64,000 nucleotides of DNA from Alphaproteobacteria bacterium (GTDB lineage Bacteria; Pseudomonadota; Alphaproteobacteria; Rs-D84). The DNA lies in contig JAGCVZ010000010.1 in the NCBI GenBank assembly GCA_017962125.1, forward strand, positions 1 through 64,000, in the 5' to 3' direction. The notes under the pieces are model-generated. The model did not search any database. It was given only the letters and a program-made list of their open reading frames with translations, and was not told where the DNA came from. A program made the position numbers and the translations under genes. Shown piece by piece: positions 15,694 through 23,074 of this stretch. Numbering within the stretch: the stretch's first letter is position 1; each line of letters starts with the position of its first letter.

Positions 15694-16123
15694 GGCTTTA
15701 GAACAAAAAGGTCGGTTGTTAGGCATCGATTGGGGTGCGCGCCGAACGGGTATTGCGGTTTCGGATGCTTCGTGGTCTTTGGTGTTTCCGCGGTCGCCGA
15801 TTTTGCCACGTGATGGGTTGGACTTATTAAAAAAAGTTGAAAAGTTGATAAAGGACGATGGCTTTGCAGGCGTTATTATCGGGTTGCCACTGCGAACGGA
15901 TGGAACTGATTCTGATACTACACTTGCTGTGCGGGCATTTGCCGAAGATTTGTCGAAGTTGGTTGATACGCCGATTGCATTTATTGACGAAGCATTGACG
16001 TCAGTAATTGCTATGGATTATTTGGGTCGTCGTGTACGGCGACATGATATCAAAACGCGCCTTGATTCTTTTGCTGCCAAGGTTATTTTGGAAAACGCGA
16101 TTGCACTGATTAAACGCGGATAA
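15674..16123 (+). CDS. ruvX: RuvX/YqgF, RNase-H-like pre-16S rRNA nuclease
   Basis: 149 aa. The start at 15674 has AAAGGTG eight bases upstream; the longer frame from 15629 overlaps gatC and is rejected. The protein has the YqgF signature (LLGIDWGARRTGIAVSD with the first catalytic Asp), the second-strand motif GVIIGLPLRTDGT, and the third site FIDEALTSV. The family trims the 5' end of 16S rRNA and was once proposed as a Holliday junction resolvase. It is transcribed divergently from gatC. Confidence 0.93.
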   Translation: MILSDFKALEQKGRLLGIDWGARRTGIAVSDASWSLVFPRSPILPRDGLDLLKKVEKLIKDDGFAGVIIGLPLRTDGTDSDTTLAVRAFAEDLSKLVDTPIAFIDEALTSVIAMDYLGRRVRRHDIKTRLDSFAAKVILENAIALIKRG

Positions 16124-16178
16124 TCGGGTGTTTTACCCTTTGGGCAGTTGCGTCGTTTGCGAATTGGCAGATTTTCTC

Positions 16179-16208
16179 TTGACTGGATTTTATGTTTTTG
16201 GTTATACT
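16179..16208 (+). promoter_or_regulatory. Promoter of the structured leader
   Basis: TTGACT (16179-16184), an 18-bp spacer and TATACT (16203-16208). The predicted start near 16215 gives a leader of about 220 nt. Confidence 0.6.
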
Positions 16209-16214
16209 TGAATT

Positions 16215-16435
16215 GCTGGCGGGGGTTCCGTTGGCGGGGTGTAGATACCCTTTTGGGTTGCGTCTTTTTAAAGAGGCGAAAAGTACTCCAACCTGGATTG
16301 GTTGGAGGGTTGTGAATAATGGGGGCTTAGGAGCCCATCAAAATAAGCACACAATTTCAACTCAAATTGTATCTAACCTCCAACCACATGAAGTGTTTTC
16401 AGTGGTTTTTTGCATGCAAAAGAAAGGAGAGCAAA
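16215..16435 (+). ncRNA. Attenuator-like 5' leader RNA, copy B (unclassified)
   Basis: This fills the gene-free stretch after ruvX. In order it holds a small hairpin GGGT/ACCC with loop GTAGAT near 16237-16250, then segment 1 CTCCAACC (16286-16293), segment 2 GGTTGGAGG (16300-16308), the conserved strings GGTTGTGAATA and AATAAGC, hairpin GGGCT/AGCCC (16323-16336), hairpin ACAATTT/AAATTGT (16351-16370), GTATCTA complementary to the first hairpin (TAGATAC), and segment 3 CCTCCAACC (16377-16385). Segment 3 runs into a terminator. Pairings 1:2 and 2:3 exclude each other, and the terminator uses the end of segment 3, so the layout fits transcription attenuation. A homologous leader lies at 49688-49867 on the minus strand. 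The ligand or trigger is unknown. Confidence 0.65.
16382..16411 (+). terminator. Conditional terminator in leader B
   Basis: AACCAC (16382-16387) plus TGAA pairs with TTCA plus GTGGTT (16398-16407), with one bulged A, followed by a T-run to 16411. Its 5' arm shares AACC with segment 3 of the leader. It lies upstream of the AAAGGAG site of the surface gene. Confidence 0.7.
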
Positions 16436-16999
16436 ATGGGGTTAGGAAAAATTTCTGTATTTTTGGCATTGGTGGCTGGGACAGCGGCATACGCGACAGA
16501 ACCGAATGAGGCGACAAAGCGTAAAACGGTAACAAGTCGATATTATGTCGATAATGCGATAGCAACCAAGCAAGGTAAATTGGCGGGCAATGGGAACAGT
16601 GTTGCGGTTACGTATCCGAACAGTCTTGGTGGCACGCCGACAACACGAACAATTAACATTGATTTGGGAACCAGTACTTCGGATACCAGTTTGGCGGAAA
16701 CGGGTGCGATAAATACCGCGTTAAATAACAAGCAAGGCAAATTAACAGGCGCGGCGGATACAGTTATAACATACGGCGCAAACGCTGGCGTAACGGGTTC
16801 CAAGGCGGTGTATCAAAGCAGTGGTTCGTATAATGCAAATGCATTGGCAGAGGTTGGGCATGTGAACACAACTATACAGAATGGGTTTAATGCACATTTA
16901 TCGTGTGTAGAATATGTGACACAAAATGACCCAACGAGTGGATGTTTGCTGTGGAATGTGAACCAGTTATCGGGCACATATGTTCCACATGGAAATTAA
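16436..16999 (+). CDS. Secreted surface protein with YYVD/KQGKL repeats
   Basis: 187 aa. AAAGGAG precedes the ATG at 16436, where a signal peptide begins (MGLGKISVFLALVAGTAAYA). The mature part opens with VTSRYYVDNAIATKQGKL and repeats related blocks (GGTPTTRTINIDLGT, ETGAINTALNNKQGKL). The same blocks occur in the following gene (GGTPGSRDIVGTLGT, RGAINVGINAKQGTL), and the VTSKSYVD opening occurs in the gene at 55237-56535. The C-terminal segment has a Cys pair. This looks like a family of exported, repeat-built surface proteins; tail-fibre-like or adhesin roles are possible but unproven. It is preceded by the attenuator-like leader. Confidence 0.7.
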   Translation: MGLGKISVFLALVAGTAAYATEPNEATKRKTVTSRYYVDNAIATKQGKLAGNGNSVAVTYPNSLGGTPTTRTINIDLGTSTSDTSLAETGAINTALNNKQGKLTGAADTVITYGANAGVTGSKAVYQSSGSYNANALAEVGHVNTTIQNGFNAHLSCVEYVTQNDPTSGCLLWNVNQLSGTYVPHGN

Positions 17000-17024
17000 T
17001 GTTTAACTAAGGTAGGGGGAAGAT

Positions 17025-18185
17025 ATGAAACGAGTATTTATATCCTTGGTTGGAATTATGTTAACCGGTGTGGCGTTTGGTGGAACCGTTGGCGGCGGTG
17101 GTGGTGGCGGTAGTAGTCAGATTATGGTTCAAGATGTGTATTTTCATTGTGGGGAAACGGCATCCGCGGCTTCTTTGGATTCGGTAGCTAATACGGACGG
17201 TGTTATATCAAATACCAATAAATGTATGGGGGTGGATAATCAGACATGTTATTTGCTGATGGACCGTTATGAGCGATGCGCCGGTGTGGTCGCAAGGTGC
17301 GAGGAGGACGAGGAGGAATGTGCGGCAAAGGTTGAAGAGGCAATTGCAAATGGCGAATGCGATGTTCCTGAAGAGTGTGATGTTCCTGAAGGGTGTGATG
17401 TTATTGTTGGGAATACTCCTTCACATTCAGTGTTTTGTTCGGGGTATGATTATTACGTACAAGACGGTGTGTGTGGAAGGGTGTTGAATAATTCATACTA
17501 TGATACTAACGATATGGAAGTTATATGCCAACGTGATGGTTATACCTTTGTAGACTGGATTGAGATTGTTTCTACCAGCACAAATGGCTATGTTGTTCAG
17601 GATGGTATGTTAGTGCCGATGAGAGTAACGAGGGTTGATTCCTATCCAGTTTGGGAGCAGGATAGTAACAGCGGGCAATCCAGTGGGGCAAGTTCTCTTG
17701 CGCCGACATCGGTAAGTTATGTAGAAAACAAATTGGATACGGTTCAAAATGCTTTTGCGGGAATTGGTGAAAATAAATTAATGACATATCCAACGACGGC
17801 GGGTGGAACACCGGGTTCGCGTGATATTGTGGGAACTTTGGGAACACCAAATCCAACAACCGGGTTGTACAGTAATACCAGTGATACAACCGTTCCAACA
17901 CGCGGTGCAATAAATGTTGGTATTAATGCAAAGCAGGGTACGTTAAGTGGTACGTCTGGTTATGCGGTTTTGGGAACCGGGGTGGATGGTGTGGTTAGTG
18001 AAAAAGCAATATACGGTTCACAAACCCAATTTAATAATGCCTTGGTTGAAACAGGTACATTGAATACCGCGATAATAGATGCGGTTAACAGTGAATTAAT
18101 TCGGGTAAATGAAAACGGTGTACCTGATGAAAATGGTAATTTGTGGAAGGTTAATGAGACATTAACGCTGTTACCGGTTCAATAA
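17025..18185 (+). CDS. Secreted surface protein, paralogue of the preceding gene
   Basis: 386 aa. Signal peptide MKRVFISLVGIMLTGVAFG, then a run of Gly (GGGGGGGSS). Residues about 40-205 form a Cys-rich head (CHCGET-type spacing, KCMGV, TCYLL, RCAGVVARCEEDEEECAAK, three ECDVPE-like repeats, CQRDGY). From about residue 230 it shares with its neighbour the SYVENKLD, GGTPGSRDI, RGAINVGINAKQGTL and LWKVNETL blocks. It therefore joins a unique Cys-rich domain to the common repeat module. It lies 25 nt downstream of the first paralogue with GGGGGA before the ATG, so the two share the leader and its regulation. Confidence 0.7.
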   Translation: MKRVFISLVGIMLTGVAFGGTVGGGGGGGSSQIMVQDVYFHCGETASAASLDSVANTDGVISNTNKCMGVDNQTCYLLMDRYERCAGVVARCEEDEEECAAKVEEAIANGECDVPEECDVPEGCDVIVGNTPSHSVFCSGYDYYVQDGVCGRVLNNSYYDTNDMEVICQRDGYTFVDWIEIVSTSTNGYVVQDGMLVPMRVTRVDSYPVWEQDSNSGQSSGASSLAPTSVSYVENKLDTVQNAFAGIGENKLMTYPTTAGGTPGSRDIVGTLGTPNPTTGLYSNTSDTTVPTRGAINVGINAKQGTLSGTSGYAVLGTGVDGVVSEKAIYGSQTQFNNALVETGTLNTAIIDAVNSELIRVNENGVPDENGNLWKVNETLTLLPVQ

Positions 18186-18213
18186 AAAAACGGTTGCAAT
18201 CGCAACCGTTTTT
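18186..18213. terminator. Bidirectional intrinsic terminator
   Basis: CGGTTGC (18191-18197) pairs with GCAACCG (18202-18208), flanked by an A-run and a T-run, between convergent genes. Confidence 0.8.
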
Positions 18214-18225
18214 AAATGAAAAAAT

Positions 18226-19263
18226 TTATTCTTCGCTTTTATCAGGTATCTTGCCGTCGGTGGAAAGCAATATCGCAATCCAGCGCGTTGAATCAAATTG
18301 CGCCGTGATGATGAATGCCGCGACGAGTAACGGAACACTGAAAAACATTCCGGCGACACCCCATATCAAGCCCCAGAATACAAGGTTTATTAAAATCGCA
18401 AGTGTCGAAAGATTTAATGTCTTGCCGGTAAGTTTTGGCTCTATAATATTGCCAAATACAATTTGTAATCCGATTAATCCCATGGCAATTAAAATCAATT
18501 CGTTTAATGTTGCACCCGATATCGCACCAAACAGTATCGGCAATCCGCATCCAATAATTGCACCGATTGTTGGAATATAACTTAAGATAAATATCACAAA
18601 AGCCCATACGCCCGCGAATTCAAGTCCCAATATCGACATCCATGCATAAGATATTAAACCCGTAATCCCAGAAATAAGAGTCTTCATAAACAGGTATTTT
18701 TTCATGTTTTCATCAATACTTTGCAAGATATAGCGTATTTTTTTGCTATGGCTTTTGTTCGGAAAAAGTTCATCAAATTTTTTGTGAAATGTGCTCTGTT
18801 CCACAAACATAAATATCATGTAAACAATAACCATACCCATTGATGCAGCAATTTTTGCAACCGATGAACCGATGCTTGATATAATCGATGTTATGTTCGG
18901 AATCGCGATACTTGTTATGTCAATATCCAATGTTTCAGACAGGTAATTCCAAAGATTGTTTAAACTTGTTTGAATTTCCGGCATCGCGGCAAGAAGTTCC
19001 CTGAACATCGGGCGGACACGTGTAGCAAAAAGGTATATCAAGCCTACAAAAGTTGCGATTGATAAGACCGTTGATAGTAAATTAAATAATCGTTTCGAAA
19101 TTGTGCATTTGCCTTTGTCGCATGTCGGAAAAAGTTTGCGGTAATATGTCGCTGTTGCATTGACCAGATACCATAAAAATGTCGCAACCAGCAATGGGAT
19201 AAATATCGAACTGCCTAGCCAAAGAATAAATATAAACGCAGCAAATAAAATCAATCCGTTCAT
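18226..19263 (-). CDS. AI-2E/PerM-family membrane protein (UPF0118)
   Basis: 345 aa. It has about eight hydrophobic segments in the arrangement of the AI-2E family: three at the N-terminus, a polar domain (about 70-150) and a C-terminal cluster. That cluster carries family-like motifs (LSYIPTIGAIIGCGLPILFGA, VFGNIIEPKLTGKTLNLS, LVFWGLIWGVAGMFFSVPL). Members export or transport varied small molecules, and some act as antiporters. The substrate cannot be told. AAGGTG precedes the ATG. It is the last gene of the suf unit, 23 nt after sufC. Confidence 0.88.
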   Translation of the reverse strand: MNGLILFAAFIFILWLGSSIFIPLLVATFLWYLVNATATYYRKLFPTCDKGKCTISKRLFNLLSTVLSIATFVGLIYLFATRVRPMFRELLAAMPEIQTSLNNLWNYLSETLDIDITSIAIPNITSIISSIGSSVAKIAASMGMVIVYMIFMFVEQSTFHKKFDELFPNKSHSKKIRYILQSIDENMKKYLFMKTLISGITGLISYAWMSILGLEFAGVWAFVIFILSYIPTIGAIIGCGLPILFGAISGATLNELILIAMGLIGLQIVFGNIIEPKLTGKTLNLSTLAILINLVFWGLIWGVAGMFFSVPLLVAAFIITAQFDSTRWIAILLSTDGKIPDKSEE

Positions 19264-19286
19264 GGGTTACACCTTTTTTATACATA

Positions 19287-19967
19287 TTATTCTATCACAA
19301 CTTTGCCTTTTGATAAAGCGGTTGTGTGTGTTGGTGATATTAAATCGGTGAAGTTTTGTTGATGGCTGATAAAGATAAATGTTGTGTCATGCATAGATTT
19401 TATTACGTCTGCTATTTGGGTCTGGGTTTCTGTATCAGCCCCAGAATCAGGTTCGTCTAAAATCGCAAGTTTCGGGTTTGTCATAATAAGGCGCAGTAAC
19501 ATTATACGCTTTCTTTCGCCACCAGAAAAACCCACGTTTATCGAACGATTTAACCATTCGCGCGGTATGTTTAATATGTCGCGCGCGGTTTCAAGTTGTT
19601 CGATAAATTCTGCCATTGGTAAATCACGACCTGTCTGAAAATTGTGATGCGCAGATGCCGAATGTTTAAGAAAACTGGTTATGGTAAGTCCCGGAATTTC
19701 AGGAACATTTTGACTGCCTGTGAAAATTCCACCTAATGCACGAGATGTTGCGTTTTCGTTTGTTATGTCGTTGCCGTCAAAAATAATTCGCCCGTTATCA
19801 ATTTTATATGTTGGATTCCCAGATATTGCACCGACTAATGTTGATTTGCCCGAACCATTATGACCGCAGATTAGATGCCGGGCACCTTTTTCCACATTCA
19901 AATTGATGTCGGATAATAATGTTTTGCCATCAAAAGATACATTAAGATTTTTTATTTCTAATATCAT
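19287..19967 (-). CDS. sufC: SufC, ATPase of the Fe-S cluster assembly complex
   Basis: 226 aa. An ABC-type ATPase with Walker A GHNGSGKST, signature FSGGERKR, and Walker B LAILDEPDSGADT with the SufC-typical Asp-Ser-Gly-Ala-Asp. The start at 19967 is chosen because GGGGGAC lies just upstream and the protein then begins as other SufC proteins do (MILEIKNLNVSF). It overlaps the end of sufB by 26 nt, so translation is coupled. SufC binds SufB and drives the conformational change for cluster assembly. No sufD follows. Confidence 0.94.
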   Translation of the reverse strand: MILEIKNLNVSFDGKTLLSDINLNVEKGARHLICGHNGSGKSTLVGAISGNPTYKIDNGRIIFDGNDITNENATSRALGGIFTGSQNVPEIPGLTITSFLKHSASAHHNFQTGRDLPMAEFIEQLETARDILNIPREWLNRSINVGFSGGERKRIMLLRLIMTNPKLAILDEPDSGADTETQTQIADVIKSMHDTTFIFISHQQNFTDLISPTHTTALSKGKVVIE

Positions 19968-21312
19968 TTTGTCCCCCATTGGTATTTGAAAGCACCATTT
20001 GAATAAGTTGTCTTGATTCAACCAAAAATTCCATGGGCAATCTTGATAGTATCGGTGTTGCCATAGAACCAATAATCAAGGCGGTTGCGGTATCTGTATC
20101 AATGCCCGCCATGTTCAAATAATTTAATTGCGCGGCATCAATTGAACCGGTTGAAGCTTCGTGCGTTTGGACATTATCGCTGTTTTCATAAACTATGTTT
20201 GGTAGCGCGTTCGTTGTTGCATCATCGCCGACAATTCTTGTATCGCACTTTGATACGTTTTTTCCGTTGTGACCCGAAAATAAAACAAGACTGCGAAATG
20301 TTTGACGTGACCAATCCATTGCAACACCGTATGATAATATATTTGATGTCGTATTGTCGCCAATATGCAACATCTTGGTCCCTGTGTCTGATTGTTGTCC
20401 CCCGCGTGTTATGGTTAGTGAATAAAAATCACTTGCGGAACCATCGCCGTACAGAATGGTCGATGGATATTTCCATGTCATAGCAGAGCCAACTTCGAAT
20501 TGTGTCCAATCGAGTCTTGCGTTATCGTAACATTTGCCGCGTTTGGTTACAAAATTTAATATGCCGGTTTTATTATATTCGCCTTTGCTTGGGGCGTTAC
20601 CTGCGTACCAATTCTGAACAGTCGCGTATTTAACATGTGCGTCGTTATGAACGATTATTTCTACTACGCCACTATGCAGTTGATGACTGGGGCGACGGGG
20701 AGCGCTGCAACCTTCCATATAACTTAATTTCGCACCAGTATCCGCGATAATAAGTGTTCGTTCAAATTGACCTATTTTTGCGGTTTCAATTCGAAAATAG
20801 CTTGCTAGGTCAATAGGACACTCTGTATGCGGCGGAATATATACAAATGTTCCATCAGAAAAAACAGCAGAATTTAATGCTGCAAAAAAATTGTCTGATG
20901 GTGGAACAACTGTACCAAGATATTTCCTAACCAAATCGGGGTATTCCAAAACCGCGCGTGAAAATGGCAAGAAAATTATGCCACGTGATGAAAGTTCGGT
21001 TGTGTATGATGTATGAACAGATTCACTGTCTATGACAGTGTCGGTCGCCATCCCCAACAATGCGTTTTGTTCGGATTCGGGCAATCCCATCTTGGTGTAT
21101 GTGCTTTTTAAATCACTGTTGTTAATTGGTTTGGGTGTGTTATAGTAATTTAATGTGTCATAATCTATTGAATTGTAATCTATTTCGCCCCAATGAGGCT
21201 CGGTCATTTTTTGCCATATATCTAACGCAGACAAACGCCAATCTGTTAACCATTTGGGTTCATTACGATGGTGTGATATTTCAAGAATAAGTTCCGGAGA
21301 AAGTAGTCTCAT
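19942..21312 (-). CDS. sufB: SufB, Fe-S cluster scaffold
   Basis: 456 aa. It has the SufB core: YIPPHTECPIDLASYFRI, GQFERTLIIAD, SYMEGCSAP, NFVTKRGKC (cluster-building Cys), WKYPSTIL, QQSDTGTKMLHIG and the C-terminal ALIIGSMATPI. It is the scaffold on which Fe-S clusters are made with SufC. It starts with an ATGA overlap with the upstream membrane-protein gene. In most bacteria a SufBC2D complex is made, but no sufD or cysteine desulfurase gene is in this neighbourhood. Confidence 0.95.
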   Translation of the reverse strand: MRLLSPELILEISHHRNEPKWLTDWRLSALDIWQKMTEPHWGEIDYNSIDYDTLNYYNTPKPINNSDLKSTYTKMGLPESEQNALLGMATDTVIDSESVHTSYTTELSSRGIIFLPFSRAVLEYPDLVRKYLGTVVPPSDNFFAALNSAVFSDGTFVYIPPHTECPIDLASYFRIETAKIGQFERTLIIADTGAKLSYMEGCSAPRRPSHQLHSGVVEIIVHNDAHVKYATVQNWYAGNAPSKGEYNKTGILNFVTKRGKCYDNARLDWTQFEVGSAMTWKYPSTILYGDGSASDFYSLTITRGGQQSDTGTKMLHIGDNTTSNILSYGVAMDWSRQTFRSLVLFSGHNGKNVSKCDTRIVGDDATTNALPNIVYENSDNVQTHEASTGSIDAAQLNYLNMAGIDTDTATALIIGSMATPILSRLPMEFLVESRQLIQMVLSNTNGGQNDIRNKKS

Positions 21313-21860
21313 TTAATATCATCTTCCGTGGTTGCTAATTGATAAGCCTGGGTGAAAAAAGTTAGTGATTGACCCAGCAAGCCATTTAAAAACGTGGTTG
21401 CCAAGATTCCATCTGGTTCGGTGGCATTCAAATTTTCAAGTAACTTTTCAGCACGAGACATATAATTTGATACATTTCGTTTTACATTCGTATCAAGTTT
21501 TATCGCGCGACGCAATTTTTCCATTACAAATGGATTCTTGGCGTATTCGTCCAGCAGTCCACCAAGCGTTCGCCATAGCGGGTGTTCGGATGTGTTGCGT
21601 GGCATTATATCCAGTGTTGCCAAAATCGGGATAAGGTTTTGTAATAAATCTTGGTATATCACTTCTGCGTGTTCGGCAACCGCGTTTGTTGCAGATTTAT
21701 TCTTTAGCGTGTTTTGTATCTTGATAATCATGTCGTGTACGTACGAAACATCTTTTAGTAATGTGGAGTTGCGACGATTTACAATGATGATGGTTAACAT
21801 TGATACTAAACAAATCACAGTTAGAATTGTAAACCATATTGATATTAGTAAAAAATTCAT
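21309..21860 (-). CDS. Hypothetical single-span membrane protein upstream of sufB
   Basis: 183 aa. The start at 21860 has AAAGGGAAAG upstream and opens directly into a transmembrane helix (MNFLLISIWFTILTVICLVSMLTIIIV). The rest is a cytoplasmic helical domain (HDMIIKIQNTLKNK, EHAEVIYQDLLQNLIPILATL, SNYMSRAEKLLENLN). No family is recognised. The stop overlaps the sufB start (ATGA), so it is co-translated with the Suf proteins; whether it contributes to Fe-S biogenesis is unknown. Confidence 0.65.
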   Translation of the reverse strand: MNFLLISIWFTILTVICLVSMLTIIIVNRRNSTLLKDVSYVHDMIIKIQNTLKNKSATNAVAEHAEVIYQDLLQNLIPILATLDIMPRNTSEHPLWRTLGGLLDEYAKNPFVMEKLRRAIKLDTNVKRNVSNYMSRAEKLLENLNATEPDGILATTFLNGLLGQSLTFFTQAYQLATTEDDIK

Positions 21861-22036
21861 TTCTTTCCCTTTGTTTATATGAATAAAGTATAACATAAAT
21901 TTTCCGATTCGCGCGGATTGATATAAAATAAATTTAAAAACCTTGCTGAAATATGTTTTTAGGTCTTGCACAGATTCGGTCAAGTTGTTATAATACATTA
22001 TATAAGGAAAGAAATTTTTAAGGAAAGGAAGGTTTT

Positions 22037-23047
22037 ATGTTTCGCAAGATTTTAATTGCTGCTATGCTTGCAACTGCTGCGGGGTATTGCTTTGCGGCGG
22101 GTGCGCCGGAACAGGTTGTGACTTCGGAAGTGTTTTATACAGAAGAACGCGATGACGAAAGTTCGCAATCAAATGACGGTTATTATGTCCAGGGTTATCA
22201 AGAACCATACAATCAACAAGAATACGAATATCAACAGGTTTCCGTTGCGCCGGCTTGGCCGATTGGGTCCGAGGCAGATGTTACGGTTTCTTGTGATACT
22301 GGGGTTTGTTCTAAAAAATCCCAATCAGATAATATAAAGATTGTGTCGAAAATTGGTTCTGATTTGGTTGTGGAAAATAATTTTAATCTTGGTGCACGTG
22401 ATGGCTCTGGGTGGTCTGGGGGTGCAAATATGTTGCATGGAACACCAATTCCAACTGGGTTTGATAGTGAGTGTGTAAGTGGTGCGGAAATGCCGCTTTT
22501 GCAACGTGAAGTTTTAGAAGATGATGGTGGAAATGTTTTGGCTGTATCACGCAGTGGGCGCAAAAAGTGTGTTCGTTATGCTGATGGTTATGATGCGTAT
22601 TTGGCGCGTAATGGTTTAGTTGAAACAACCGTAAATGGTGACGTTGTCACTGGGGGTGGCGTTATAACTGTAAACAATAATGGCGTGGTTAGTGTTGTCG
22701 ATCCGATGCAGGACACTTTAATTGTATCTGGGGATACGGAAATTGCGGTTGATTTGTCGGCGGATGCGGAACCATCGGTGGCTTTGCAAGATCAGGTTCG
22801 TTCTTGGGTTGTTGCAAGCGGGCAAACTTTGCGTGAAGTTTTGCAATCGTGGTGTGATAAAGAAGGTTGGGATTTGGTATGGACTACTTCGCGCGAATAT
22901 CCAATAGAGGCGAGTGCCGTTTTCAAAGGTCGTTTTGTTGATGTTGCTTCTGCGGTTGTGCGCAATTTTGGACGTGCAATTCCGGTGCCGTACGCAAAGT
23001 TTTATAAGGGAAATCGGGTTTTGGTGATATCTACGACCGAAGAATAA
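22037..23047 (+). CDS. TcpQ/PilL-C-like type IVb pilus protein
   Basis: 336 aa. A signal peptide (MFRKILIAAMLATAAGYCFA) follows AAGGAAAGGAAGG. The N-terminal part is Gln/Glu/Tyr-rich and disordered, with scattered Cys. The C-terminal 85 residues (SWVVASGQTLREVLQSWCDK, WDLVWTTSREYPIEASAVF, VDVASAVVRNF) match the TcpQ/PilL C-terminal domain, which stabilises the secretin of type IVb pili and related systems. The secretin gene follows 27 nt downstream. The domain assignment rests on my recognition of the motif pattern. Confidence 0.75.
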   Translation: MFRKILIAAMLATAAGYCFAAGAPEQVVTSEVFYTEERDDESSQSNDGYYVQGYQEPYNQQEYEYQQVSVAPAWPIGSEADVTVSCDTGVCSKKSQSDNIKIVSKIGSDLVVENNFNLGARDGSGWSGGANMLHGTPIPTGFDSECVSGAEMPLLQREVLEDDGGNVLAVSRSGRKKCVRYADGYDAYLARNGLVETTVNGDVVTGGGVITVNNNGVVSVVDPMQDTLIVSGDTEIAVDLSADAEPSVALQDQVRSWVVASGQTLREVLQSWCDKEGWDLVWTTSREYPIEASAVFKGRFVDVASAVVRNFGRAIPVPYAKFYKGNRVLVISTTEE

Positions 23048-23074
23048 TATAAAAAAGATTGTAGGAGTTTTATA

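Noticed and set aside
16286-16385. Integron attC site
   Set aside because: CTCCAAC/GTTGGAG recall attC core sites, but they do not fit RYYYAAC/GTTRRRY, there is no integrase or cassette array, and the T-run terminators next to gene starts fit a leader better.
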